Notes under the pieces: model-generated
What the model saw: the letters and a program-made list of their open reading frames with translations, nothing else
What the model was told of the DNA's origin: nothing
Database searches by the model: none
NCBI RefSeq assembly: GCF_006363955.1
Contig: NZ_CP040948.1
Location: forward strand, 1,550,001-1,614,000
Origin: Methylophilus medardicus
GTDB lineage: Bacteria > Pseudomonadota > Gammaproteobacteria > Burkholderiales > Methylophilaceae
Length of the DNA stretch: 64,000 nucleotides
Reading direction: 5' to 3'
Part shown: piece after piece, positions 1 through 9,092 of the stretch
How the letters are laid out: each line of letters opens with the position of its first letter
How positions within the stretch are numbered: position 1 is the stretch's first letter
Position numbers and translations under genes: made by a program

Positions 1-667
1 CTGCGGTGGGAATGGCATCAGGGTCGAACTTGGCAATGGAGTTGAGTTTGCGCGTCCCACTCATTGTGAGTGTTTTCGACACACCATCAATGTACAAGCT
101 GTTTTGTGACATATCTAAATTTGTAAATATCGCGGCCACATGATGCCAACCTTTGGCCAAGCCAGTGGCAGAAGTGCCATATAACCGTCCGTCATTGGCA
201 TCAAAGCCAAGCACGTTATTTTTAATGACCAGCTTGTAATCACTCCAGCCTAAGGGGGCAACAGCATCATCGCCCTCCCAATACATCCAAAAAGTGACAC
301 TCTGTTTGCCGCTGGTACTGGTATCCACAGGGATATCACTAATTAAAAACGCCCCGCCATTGCTGCTGGGCCCAGCATATTGTGAGTAGGCACAAGTGCT
401 CAGTGGATAATCCACTTTGGCTTGTTCAGAAAAGGCACTGCTTGGTACAGGCGTGCCGATCGCTTTACCGTTGAAGGGGACAACGCCATAATTTGCTACG
501 TCGCGTAACTCATTGGGTGCCCCACTCCAGCGATTCAAGTCCTCCATATTGTAATGGGCCAGCAACTGCAAAGCATGGCATTGCGTCGCCATCATGGACA
601 CCCCAATCCATAGACTTAATAACAAACCATTAACAAGCGGCCGCCGCTTGTTGTGCATCTGCGCCAT
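1..667 (-). CDS. LamG-domain secreted protein, N-terminal part (cut by window start)
   Basis: Reading the minus strand from an ATG at 667 gives an uninterrupted frame of 222 codons running off the window edge. It begins with a basic N-terminus (HNKRR) and a hydrophobic stretch, LVNGLLLSLWIGVSMMA, that looks like a signal peptide. The following part (LAHYNMEDLNRWSG, KQSVTFWMYWEG, GWHHVAAIF, LYIDG) has the pattern of a concanavalin A-like LamG domain, as in the N-terminus of MshQ/DUF6701-type surface proteins. An in-frame ATG at 658 is an alternative start; neither has a strong ribosome binding site. The adhesin operon downstream ends in its own terminator, so this gene is probably a separate unit. 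Ligand and function cannot be told from this part. Confidence 0.7.
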   Translation of the reverse strand, partial: MAQMHNKRRPLVNGLLLSLWIGVSMMATQCHALQLLAHYNMEDLNRWSGAPNELRDVANYGVVPFNGKAIGTPVPSSAFSEQAKVDYPLSTCAYSQYAGPSSNGGAFLISDIPVDTSTSGKQSVTFWMYWEGDDAVAPLGWSDYKLVIKNNVLGFDANDGRLYGTSATGLAKGWHHVAAIFTNLDMSQNSLYIDGVSKTLTMSGTRKLNSIAKFDPDAIPTA

Positions 668-807
668 ACACATCCAATCAGTGTTAATTTATAAAATATT
701 AACACTTTAACAAACTTAAATTAACATTTGTAATGTTTGAGATAAGTCGTGTATTTCATCTATGCAGAGACAAACACCAAGCATGGACGTTTGAGGAAAT
801 ATGGGCG

Positions 808-840
808 AAAAAAAAGCGACCCTGAGGTCGCTTTAAAAAA
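808..840 (-). terminator. Rho-independent terminator of the lapA-like gene
   Basis: The arms AAAGCGACC and GGTCGCTTT (813-821 and 826-834) flank a 4-base loop. On the minus strand the hairpin is followed by a run of T, ten bases beyond the adhesin stop codon. Confidence 0.85.
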
Positions 841-849
841 ACCAAATCA

Positions 850-3800
850 TTAATCAGTGATCAATTTTTGTTGTGACAACAAGTTGTTAATAATGGCCGC
901 ATCGGAGGTTTGACCCGTAGTGAGATCCACCCCACTCAACACGATCTGCTGAGTGGTGTTTCCACTACTGAAACTGCCTGACACATTGTGTGCATCAGCC
1001 GAGAACCCTCCATTTGAGCTGATATGCACAATGGTATCGCTGCCTGATTTCTCAAAGTGCAAGAAGTTGACTAAGTTGCCAGCATTTTCGCCTTGTAACA
1101 AATCACGCACATCCAGCACGTCACCGCCTTGGCTCACCGCAGCTTTGTTGAAGTCAGTGATGGTATCGCGGGCAGGAGCACCCGCAACACCCTCATCGCC
1201 GTGATCCCACTTGAATACATCAACACCGGCACCGCCTGTAAGGGTATCGTTTCCTTTACCACCAATGAGGATGTCGTTGCCATCGCCCCCATTTAAAGTG
1301 TCGTTACCTGCACCACCACGCAAGATATCGTTTCCAACACCGCCGTTTAAAGTGTCATTGCCAGCGTAGCCGTAAATAATGTCGTTTCCAGAGGTGCCGT
1401 TGACAACATTATTACCACTATCGCCACCCAAGATCGGCGTACTGTTGCTGCTGCTGAGCAAATCTAGGCTCAGCAAAGTAGAAGCACTTGCGCTGTCTTG
1501 CAAGCCAGTACTGTCAGTGGCAGTAATATTCAAGGTTTGTAATGCACTCACGCCCACTGCTTGATCCACCTTAACTGTAGACAAGAACTCGTTTAACGCA
1601 AGGTTATCCACGGTGCCACCATCAAGGGCGGTGACGACCATTTTTCCACTGGCACCCACTAAGCCGAGTAAACCATTGTTTTGCGTATAAGTGACCTTGA
1701 GTCCCAGCTCAGTCGCCACAGCCTGTGAATAGGACAACAAATTAGCACCGAGCACTACACCCAATAAGCTGCTGTAAGCAATGGTCACGTTACTAATATT
1801 GTTGTTAACGTCACTCGCCGCAAATGCCTGACGACTCGCAAAATTCAACAAATCCACATTGAGCACGCCCGGGATGGCAATTAAACCAGAAGCACTGGCA
1901 GCATTGGCCACATCCGGTGCAACTTGTGGCGTGGTCACTACGCTGGTATTTTTGCTCACATTCAGTGTCAACGTTGCCGAACTAGTATCACCATCTTTGT
2001 CACTCAAGGTGTAACCCAGTTGTGTTGAGGTCGGCACATTGGAGGTGCTAGTGCTAGTGATGAGGATGTTATCCAGTAAACCACCAGTACTATTCGTATC
2101 TATCGATTTGAACTCCACACGCATCTCATTACCAGTACCAGCAAAAGTATAAGTAAAGTGCGTCATCGTGAGGCTACGGGTATTCACAGTATCTATCACC
2201 TTGCCATCCACAATGACCTGAATCGCAGAGTCAGTGCCTGACAAGTAGTTCGCACGTCCTGCATAATCAAAGCCCAAGGTCACGGTGTCACCCGCATTAG
2301 GTTTAATCAGCGTGTAGATGTTGCCATCACCTCTGTAGTTTTCAATTTCAAGCACATTGCCGTAGCTGCTGGACAAGCCATAAATCGTACTCTCTTGCAC
2401 TTCAATGGTGCGGCTTGGGTTGTCAGTAAACCAACCTGCTGGCAATGGCGTGTTTTGACTCTGCGCAGCCGCATTAAATGTGGTGTTCGTCAACGTCACG
2501 GTGGCTTGTTTTGGCGTGAATGTATAGTTGCCGTCATCCATATCCACCACAAACGTACCGACCGTGGTTTTAACCGTCAATTGATGCGTGGTCTGGTTAT
2601 ATGTACTATTGTTTTGACCATTAACCGAAATAGCCCCTGTCTTGTTATCAAATGTGTAGTTAGTACCATCCACACTAATCGATTTGACATAACCGCCATC
2701 CGCACCAAATCCACCACCTGTGGTCAAGCTACCAGCAATAGGGGTCGGTAAAGTGGCAGAAAGTACACTATCCAACTGTGTGAAGTCACTCACTCGCACT
2801 GCATTCGTATCAATCTCTTTCGCGCCGTTATAAGCAATTTGATTCATGCTGTTTGCAACTTGCGCAGCACTTACCCCGGAACCCACACCAATCGCATATT
2901 GATTGATATCGTTTGCCTTGAGGAAGCCTTCCCAGTTTTGACGGTCTGCATCACCAATCTCAAGCCCCCTGTTGGGCTCACCATCAGAGAAGAAATAACC
3001 CACATTCTGACCACCGACAATTCTACCGCCAGCATTGAACGCCGATTGCGCCCCCGATAATGCTGCATCATAGTTGGTGCCTGAAAGTGTCGTTAACCCG
3101 GCCAGCACGACCTTGGCTTCACCAACGGTGACCCAACTTGCTGTTTTCTGAGAGGCATTATCAGAGAATGTCACAATCATCACTTTGATGTCGCCACCAA
3201 GCGCGATGTATCCGTCCAATAAACGGTTGATCGATGCAATCTCGCTTTCAAGACGAGTAGCACGGTTCACACCATCTTTGGTATCCATACTGCCTGAGAC
3301 ATCAATAGTAAACATGATGTTGGTGCCGGCGGAGACTGTCGCGTTCAATGTCTGATTCGCAGCTACTGGCGCATCATCAGAGACGTTTATAGTAATAGAG
3401 CCAGCCGTGGTTGCACTGTTGTCGGTGGCGTTCACACCAAACTTAACTGCGAGGTTATCTTCGCCCGCATTGGGATGATCAATTGGCCCAGACAGACTGA
3501 CCGCATAGTCACCTTTGCTATCGATGGTAACCCTGATTACTTCCTTACCATTCGCAGAACCAATTAAGGTGCCTGTATTATTCCCTGACCAGCTAATCAC
3601 TGTGCCACCAGAGGTATAAGTATCGGTCGGTGCAGTCAATGTCACGCTCTTCAGGTCGCCATTTGGATCAGAAATACCCATGGAACCCGTAGCGATCACG
3701 TTTGAAGGTCCCGCATCTAACAGGCCACCAACTAAACCATCTTCAGAGACACTACTTATAGCATTCAATGTCAGGAACACTGGTGCTTGATTCAGCGTAT

Positions 3801-6800
3801 AAGTATATGTGTTGCTTGGCTGGCTGATATTCCCAGCCGCGTCTGTCGCCGTGACTGTATAGTTGTGAAGACCTTTGGCAATTTCAGTAGCAGGTGTAAA
3901 TGTCCAGTTACCATCTTTATCTGCGGTTGCTGTTCCCACTTTTACGATGCCATCAAAAATAGTCACTGTACTACCTGCTTCAGCTTTACCAGTTAAAGTA
4001 GGTGTTGGGTCATCTGCTGTGCCGCCACTTGAAATATTGCCTTTGCTTGTACCAAAGTCGTCAAAAATATTGTCAATACTAGGCTTGATTGGGGCCGCAG
4101 TATCGACCTTAGCCAGATCGCTGCCAGTTGGACCCACGTTGCCAGCAATGTCTTTGACCTGTGCCGTCACCAACAAGTCCTGACCATTCGCAGGCACCGC
4201 AATCCCAGGCACGCTCACGCTACCTTTGCTAATGTCCGCTTGGCTCAGCGTAATCACAATCGGCGTGCCACCGTTCACACTCACCAGTAATTGGTCATTA
4301 GGCATCGCGGTCGCCGGCAACGCCACTGATACCTTCGCCAACGTCTCACTGCCCAACTCCGCTTTGTTGATATAGCCGTCGTTGTTCGTATCCGTTTCAA
4401 TCGTCACGATCGGCGCACCAGGGGCTACCAGTTGCAGTTTCGCTTGATCCTGTACAGGACCAGATGCATTACCCGCAGCATCTTTGATCGATGCCGTTGA
4501 CAGGAAGTCCGTACCGTTTAAGGTCGGATTGAACGATACATCAACATACCCCGCATTGATCTGATCTGCCGTCAGAATGATGGTCTGCGGTACATTGCCA
4601 GAGCCAGTCACCGTCAGTGTGTCGCCAGTCGCAGCACCTTGTGGTACCGTCACCCGTACATCAATCTTGTTATTGGTCAGTTCCGCTTGGTTAATGAAGC
4701 CATCGTTGTTCGCATCCGTACGGATCTCGATCGCTAAACCACTGTACACCGTGGTGTCTATCGTCGCGCTATCACTTCCAGTGTTGCTTGGGTTACCTGC
4801 AACGTCAACAATCTGTGCGGTCACCGTCAGCGCTGTGCCAGAGGCTGGCGCAGGCACCGTCGTAGTGTAACTACCCGCTGTAATATCAGCCGGGGTTAAT
4901 ACATATGTTGTTGGTGGGTTAATGCCATCATTGATGATCAGCTTGTCGCCCGCTTTCGCAGTCGCAGGTAAGCCAATCAGGACTGACACCGTGCTGCTGC
5001 CGTTCAATTCATTCTGATTGATATAACCGTTGTTGTCTGTATCGGTGGTCAGCGTCACCGTTGGCGCGCCTGGGCCGTCTGTGGCAATGACTGCATGGTC
5101 AGTACCAATGTTGGATGTGTTACCTGCAGGATCTGTCACCTGCGCCGTTACTTGCAAATCAACACCGTTTGCCGGTGGATTGAAGGTGACAACCACTTTG
5201 CCTGCATCAATCTGCGCCTGTGTCAGTGTGATCGTTTGCGTCGCATTGCCCGTGCCAGTCACAACCAGTGAATCTCCAGCGGCGGCATCCAACGGCAGTT
5301 TGATCTCTGCCGTGACTTTATTACCCGCTGCCGTCAATTCCGCTTTGTTGATGAAGGCGTCATCGTTGCTGTCTGTGGTCAGCGTGATAGTCAAACCACT
5401 CAACGCACTGGTGTCCAGTTTCGCCGTGTCTTCACCTTTGTCGCTCTTGTTGCCTGCAAGATCACTGATGATCGCGTTGACCGTCAAGAAGCCACCTTCT
5501 ACTGGCTTGGCAAACGTCGTCGTGACATAGCCGTCCGCTTTCGCTTTCGCGTCTATCGTGATGTTCTTCGTGACGATACCGTCGGTCACGGTCACGATGT
5601 CACCAATCGATACTTTGCCACCGTCAAACGAAACTTTCACATCGTCTGTCGTCGCATTGCCTTGCTCTGCACGGTTAATAAAGCCGTCGTTGTTCGCATC
5701 TGTGGTGATCTCGACTGTAGGTGCTGCGCCATCATTAGGCACACCGGTATCCACCTTGGCCAGATCGCTGCCAGTTGGACCCACGTTGCCAGCAATGTCT
5801 TTGACCTGTGCCGTCACCAACAAGTCCTGACCATTCGCAGGCACCGCAATCCCAGGCACGCTCACGCTGCCTTTGCTAATGTCCGCTTGGCTCAGCGTAA
5901 TCACAATCGGCGTGCCACCGTTCACACTCACCAGTAATTGGTCATTAGGCATCGCGGTCGCCGGCAACGCCACTGATACCTTCGCCAACGTCTCACTGCC
6001 CAACTCCGCTTTGTTGATATAACCGTCGTTGTTCGTATCCGTTTCAATCGTCACGATCGGCGCACCAGGGGCAATGGTGTCAATCAATGCCGAGTCTGAA
6101 CTGGATGGGGAGGTTTGACCAGACTGATTGGTGATGCTTGCTGTGGCAACCAATGTAGTACCTTCAGCGGGGACCGGAATGGATACATTGACAAAACCTG
6201 CGGCGATATTAGCTGCTGACAAAACCACAGTGATCGTTCCGCTGTTGTGTGCAACATTCAATACATCACCTGGCTCAAGACCTACGGGCAGGCTAACATT
6301 CGCATTTGTAAACAAAGCACCCGCTAACTCATTGGCATTTAAGGTTCCATCATTATTGATATCCCCTGAGAGCACGATGATCGGTGCACCACTGGCAGGC
6401 GTTAAGAAAACAAAGTTTGGCGCAATCGATCCTTGTGGGGCTGAACTGCCCACACCCGTGCCTCCATCATAATTGGCGGCACCCCCAACATCGGTCTGGA
6501 TACGTTCCAAGTTAACAAATGAGGCATTACCATCACTACCGCCTTCACCAGCTGCTGGATCGTCTAACACCTCGGTAATATCACGACCTTCATTTAATGC
6601 CGTAATGACAGCATCCAATACACCCTGATTGACTGCATTTTCTGAAACATCAGAGACATCCACTTGCGCCAAGTTTTCAGTAATCTTGACGGTTTGCGCT
6701 TCTGCAAAATTCACCGTCTCACCGTTAGCGAGTTTAACCGACACCGCCGCACCTGCAGCCGTAATGACTTTATCACCGGCGTGAAGGATCTCTCCAACTT

Positions 6801-6882
6801 TCAACATATGGCGATTACCATTGGCATCTACGACGATAGCCATACCTTGAATGTTTGTAACGGTTCCGATTACTGTAGCCAT
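850..6882 (-). CDS. LapA-like giant RTX adhesin (2010 aa) secreted by a type I system
   Basis: Surface adhesin for biofilm attachment. Residues 1-~105 form the LapA-type retention module (starts MATVIGTVTNIQG) that plugs the TolC pore. It is followed by DDPAAGE, with the di-alanine at 110-111, which fits the LapG cleavage site. Residues ~165-1000 are a series of Ig-like/Bap-type repeats, each with a Ca-binding-like NNDGYINKAEL or similar motif. Near residue 1190 is a von Willebrand A domain with a MIDAS motif (DVSGSMD). Residues ~1817-1890 are nonapeptide RTX repeats (GGxGNDxL), and the last ~110 residues are a VC_A0849-type T1SS secretion signal. Two repeats (nucleotides 4106-4425 and 5753-6072) are nearly identical. 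The gene is the last of the minus-strand Lap cluster and has its own promoter region and terminator. The domain order makes the assignment firm; the ligand is unknown. Confidence 0.95.
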   Translation of the reverse strand: MATVIGTVTNIQGMAIVVDANGNRHMLKVGEILHAGDKVITAAGAAVSVKLANGETVNFAEAQTVKITENLAQVDVSDVSENAVNQGVLDAVITALNEGRDITEVLDDPAAGEGGSDGNASFVNLERIQTDVGGAANYDGGTGVGSSAPQGSIAPNFVFLTPASGAPIIVLSGDINNDGTLNANELAGALFTNANVSLPVGLEPGDVLNVAHNSGTITVVLSAANIAAGFVNVSIPVPAEGTTLVATASITNQSGQTSPSSSDSALIDTIAPGAPIVTIETDTNNDGYINKAELGSETLAKVSVALPATAMPNDQLLVSVNGGTPIVITLSQADISKGSVSVPGIAVPANGQDLLVTAQVKDIAGNVGPTGSDLAKVDTGVPNDGAAPTVEITTDANNDGFINRAEQGNATTDDVKVSFDGGKVSIGDIVTVTDGIVTKNITIDAKAKADGYVTTTFAKPVEGGFLTVNAIISDLAGNKSDKGEDTAKLDTSALSGLTITLTTDSNDDAFINKAELTAAGNKVTAEIKLPLDAAAGDSLVVTGTGNATQTITLTQAQIDAGKVVVTFNPPANGVDLQVTAQVTDPAGNTSNIGTDHAVIATDGPGAPTVTLTTDTDNNGYINQNELNGSSTVSVLIGLPATAKAGDKLIINDGINPPTTYVLTPADITAGSYTTTVPAPASGTALTVTAQIVDVAGNPSNTGSDSATIDTTVYSGLAIEIRTDANNDGFINQAELTNNKIDVRVTVPQGAATGDTLTVTGSGNVPQTIILTADQINAGYVDVSFNPTLNGTDFLSTASIKDAAGNASGPVQDQAKLQLVAPGAPIVTIETDTNNDGYINKAELGSETLAKVSVALPATAMPNDQLLVSVNGGTPIVITLSQADISKGSVSVPGIAVPANGQDLLVTAQVKDIAGNVGPTGSDLAKVDTAAPIKPSIDNIFDDFGTSKGNISSGGTADDPTPTLTGKAEAGSTVTIFDGIVKVGTATADKDGNWTFTPATEIAKGLHNYTVTATDAAGNISQPSNTYTYTLNQAPVFLTLNAISSVSEDGLVGGLLDAGPSNVIATGSMGISDPNGDLKSVTLTAPTDTYTSGGTVISWSGNNTGTLIGSANGKEVIRVTIDSKGDYAVSLSGPIDHPNAGEDNLAVKFGVNATDNSATTAGSITINVSDDAPVAANQTLNATVSAGTNIMFTIDVSGSMDTKDGVNRATRLESEIASINRLLDGYIALGGDIKVMIVTFSDNASQKTASWVTVGEAKVVLAGLTTLSGTNYDAALSGAQSAFNAGGRIVGGQNVGYFFSDGEPNRGLEIGDADRQNWEGFLKANDINQYAIGVGSGVSAAQVANSMNQIAYNGAKEIDTNAVRVSDFTQLDSVLSATLPTPIAGSLTTGGGFGADGGYVKSISVDGTNYTFDNKTGAISVNGQNNSTYNQTTHQLTVKTTVGTFVVDMDDGNYTFTPKQATVTLTNTTFNAAAQSQNTPLPAGWFTDNPSRTIEVQESTIYGLSSSYGNVLEIENYRGDGNIYTLIKPNAGDTVTLGFDYAGRANYLSGTDSAIQVIVDGKVIDTVNTRSLTMTHFTYTFAGTGNEMRVEFKSIDTNSTGGLLDNILITSTSTSNVPTSTQLGYTLSDKDGDTSSATLTLNVSKNTSVVTTPQVAPDVANAASASGLIAIPGVLNVDLLNFASRQAFAASDVNNNISNVTIAYSSLLGVVLGANLLSYSQAVATELGLKVTYTQNNGLLGLVGASGKMVVTALDGGTVDNLALNEFLSTVKVDQAVGVSALQTLNITATDSTGLQDSASASTLLSLDLLSSSNSTPILGGDSGNNVVNGTSGNDIIYGYAGNDTLNGGVGNDILRGGAGNDTLNGGDGNDILIGGKGNDTLTGGAGVDVFKWDHGDEGVAGAPARDTITDFNKAAVSQGGDVLDVRDLLQGENAGNLVNFLHFEKSGSDTIVHISSNGGFSADAHNVSGSFSSGNTTQQIVLSGVDLTTGQTSDAAIINNLLSQQKLITD
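4106..4425. repeat. Internal direct repeat A of the adhesin gene
   Basis: This 320-bp stretch matches 5753-6072 with a constant offset of 1647 bp and, by eye, three substitutions. It encodes one Ig-like module of about 105 residues. Confidence 0.9.
5753..6072. repeat. Internal direct repeat B of the adhesin gene
   Basis: Second copy of the 320-bp module at 4106-4425. The modules between the two copies are clearly diverged, so this pair is a recent duplication or is kept alike by gene conversion. Confidence 0.9.
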
Positions 6883-6950
6883 GTGTTCCTCACTTAAAAT
6901 TGAGACTATTTTGATATTGTCGTATTAGACTGCAATCTAAAATGAAAATC

Positions 6951-6970
6951 TATTGTACTAAAGTACAATA
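6951..6970. promoter_or_regulatory. Perfect inverted repeat upstream of the adhesin gene
   Basis: TATTGTAC and GTACAATA are separated by TAAA, about 70 bp upstream of the adhesin start codon. The position and symmetry suit an operator for a dimeric regulator. The nearby LuxR-type protein (9093-9770) is a candidate binder, but this is inference. Confidence 0.45.
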
Positions 6971-7003
6971 TTTGGGTTGGTTGTGCTCGCTGACTTGGTG
7001 CAT

Positions 7004-7036
7004 AAAAAAAGCGGTGCCCGTTGGCACCGCTTTTGT
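7004..7036 (-). terminator. Rho-independent terminator after the tolC-ompA gene
   Basis: The arms AAAGCGGTGCC and GGCACCGCTTT flank a CGTT loop. On the minus strand the hairpin is followed by a T run, just past the stop codon at 7069. It separates the TolC-OmpA gene from the adhesin gene. Confidence 0.85.
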
Positions 7037-7068
7037 ACTTTTCCGGCACACCGGATTCACGTTAGGTT

Positions 7069-8874
7069 TTACTGTGTGACTGACTGAAAGCGAATAATCT
7101 CAACACGGCGGTTGGCGTCATTGCCATTCACGGGGTCATTTTCTGCCAACGGTTGCGAGAAGCCATAGCCTTTCACTGCAAAGCGCTGTGCATCCAAGCC
7201 TTTCTTAATCAAGTAATCTGCCACTGCCTTAGCGCGCTTCTCTGACAACAGTAAGTTGTACTTTTCTTTAGAGGTACTACGTTTATCGGTGTGACCTGCA
7301 ATTTCAACCTTATCCGTGCCCCACTCTTTCACAACGCTGTAAACGATATCAAGATCAGCATAGGATTCTGGCAAGATAATGGCGCTATTCGCTTGGAACA
7401 AGATGCGCGGCGTAAACTTCATGGTCGCTTTTTCTTGCATTTTTGGTTTGAACGCATCCCCTTCCCAAGGTTTAGCATTCGCTAACAACGCGGCTTTGTC
7501 AGGAACCACTTGCGCTGGCACGACTGCCTTACAGACATTCTCGCGGTCCATATATTCTTCACGTGCTAACTCACCAACATCTGACCTAGTCACACCGAGC
7601 TTGCTCAACAACAATCCTTGCCCAGCATAGGTTCTAGCATAAGCCGTACTCAAGTCCATCTCAGCAATAGTAAAGTTACGGCGTGACTGAAAGTATTCAT
7701 TCTCGGTATCGAGTAAATCGAGCAAAGTACGCTGACCAATATCATACTGCTTACGGTAGGCCAGTCGTGCATTTTCAATCGAATCTTGATGCTGCTTACG
7801 GTAAGCCACCTGTTCAGTTAACTGTTTGATATTGTTGTAGGCAATCGCAACCAGTTGACGCGTATCGATACAGGCTTTGTCGCGCAAATCATGAGAACGA
7901 TTTAATGTTTCTACCGCTGAATCAAGATTTGATTTGTCGGTAAAGCCGTTAAAAATATTCCAACTTGCAGTCACTTCTAAGGTGTCTGCTGCCAAGGTAC
8001 TATTTTTACTGGCATCATTCACATCTATGATTTTACGCCCTTGTAAATCTAGTCGCGGCATGAAAGGTGCTTTTTTACCTGACACAGATTTTTCAACCGC
8101 AATAATGTTTTCAATCGCAGCCAAGATATTCGGGTTTTGCTTATAAGCGGTGTCTAGTACTTGATCCGCAGTGCCAGCCAAGCCATCACCGGTCATCATC
8201 ACATCATTCAGATTATCTGGAGGCAACTCACCGACCAAGCGTTGAAAGCGTGCAGAAACATCATAAAGATTAGTGGTTTCAGTGAGCAGGTTGGCCTCAG
8301 CTAGCGCCAGTCGACCCGTCGCTTGCTCAAGATCTACTTTCTTGCCAACGCCTGCATCGACGCGAGATTTAATTTTGTCGAAAATCTGCTTGTGCACCAC
8401 AAAGTTGTCTTGTGCGTAAGACACTAAGCGACGATAGCGCAACAAATCAAAATAGGCACTTGCCGTGTCTAAGGCAACCGCCTGCATTTGACCTTGCAAC
8501 TCGTAAAAGCGCGATCTCGCCACGTGATCTAGACGACCCACCTCAGCAGGCGTCGCCAAGCCGTCAAATAGCATTTGACGCAACGTCAGCGTTGATTGTT
8601 GATTCGGTGTAAAGGTGTTGTTAACGTTTGGCGTCAGGCGCTCTTGATTTCTGAAGGTTTGATCCACCGTTAAGTTTGGCAAATATCGCCCTTTGGCGGC
8701 AGACTCATCCAGTTCAGCCGCTTTAAAGGCATGAAGACTGGCTTGCACTTCAGGGTTTTCGGAAACTGCTTTTTCAATTATTTTTTCGAGAGTTTCTGGG
8801 CTGGCTGCCCATGTGACCGACGTGAAAGAAAAGGCTCCTAAAAGGAGCGCAGAGGCTATTTTTTTTAGTTTCAT
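7069..8874 (-). CDS. TolC-family outer-membrane channel fused to an OmpA-like domain (LapE-type)
   Basis: Outer-membrane exit duct for the type I secretion of the adhesin. The start at 8874 (MKLKKIASALLLGAFS) gives a clean signal peptide ending ...VTWA; a longer frame from 8943 exists but would bury it. Residues ~25-450 show the TolC/OEP pattern of paired helical repeats (SAYFDLLRYRR, YRKQYDIGQRTLLDLLDTEN). Residues ~485-600 form an OmpA C-terminal peptidoglycan-binding domain, with AGHTDKRSTS and NDANRRVEI. The protein is 601 aa, while ordinary TolC/LapE proteins are around 450. The fusion may anchor the channel to the cell wall. Synteny with lapB, lapC, lapD and lapG supports the assignment to the Lap export machine. 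Confidence 0.9.
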   Translation of the reverse strand: MKLKKIASALLLGAFSFTSVTWAASPETLEKIIEKAVSENPEVQASLHAFKAAELDESAAKGRYLPNLTVDQTFRNQERLTPNVNNTFTPNQQSTLTLRQMLFDGLATPAEVGRLDHVARSRFYELQGQMQAVALDTASAYFDLLRYRRLVSYAQDNFVVHKQIFDKIKSRVDAGVGKKVDLEQATGRLALAEANLLTETTNLYDVSARFQRLVGELPPDNLNDVMMTGDGLAGTADQVLDTAYKQNPNILAAIENIIAVEKSVSGKKAPFMPRLDLQGRKIIDVNDASKNSTLAADTLEVTASWNIFNGFTDKSNLDSAVETLNRSHDLRDKACIDTRQLVAIAYNNIKQLTEQVAYRKQHQDSIENARLAYRKQYDIGQRTLLDLLDTENEYFQSRRNFTIAEMDLSTAYARTYAGQGLLLSKLGVTRSDVGELAREEYMDRENVCKAVVPAQVVPDKAALLANAKPWEGDAFKPKMQEKATMKFTPRILFQANSAIILPESYADLDIVYSVVKEWGTDKVEIAGHTDKRSTSKEKYNLLLSEKRAKAVADYLIKKGLDAQRFAVKGYGFSQPLAENDPVNGNDANRRVEIIRFQSVTQ

Positions 8875-8999
8875 GTGCAGACTCTTACAAGTTATTAAAG
8901 ATTCATCCAATTTCAGTATAACCACCCAATAATGCTGGCACAAGTGGACCTAAGCTACTAAAGCAAGCAAATTGATTTGGTTTTCGCATAACAAAGCTG

Positions 9000-9027
9000 T
9001 GTAGGAATCTGTAGTCGCAGTCCTACA
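9000..9027. promoter_or_regulatory. Inverted repeat in the gap upstream of the tolC-ompA gene
   Basis: TGTAGGA and TCCTACA are separated by 14 bp, about 126 bp upstream of the tolC-ompA start codon. Dyads of this type are bound by NarL/FixJ-family regulators (compare the GacA box TGTAAG-N6-CTTACA). The LuxR-type gene next door is the obvious candidate. This is inference from symmetry and position. Confidence 0.4.
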
Positions 9028-9092
9028 TTCAAACATTATGAGTAAATTATCACATTTACAAATATTTACAATAATTATTGTTAATTAAACAA

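Noticed and set aside
1220-1430. Regular short repeats that could suggest a CRISPR or tandem array
   Set aside because: They encode the RTX nonapeptides (GGxGNDxL) in the adhesin frame; units are 27 bp without spacers.
953-6897. Many plus-strand open frames of 60-166 codons across the adhesin gene
   Set aside because: They are antisense shadows of a repetitive gene with biased codon use; they lack ribosome sites and domain signatures.
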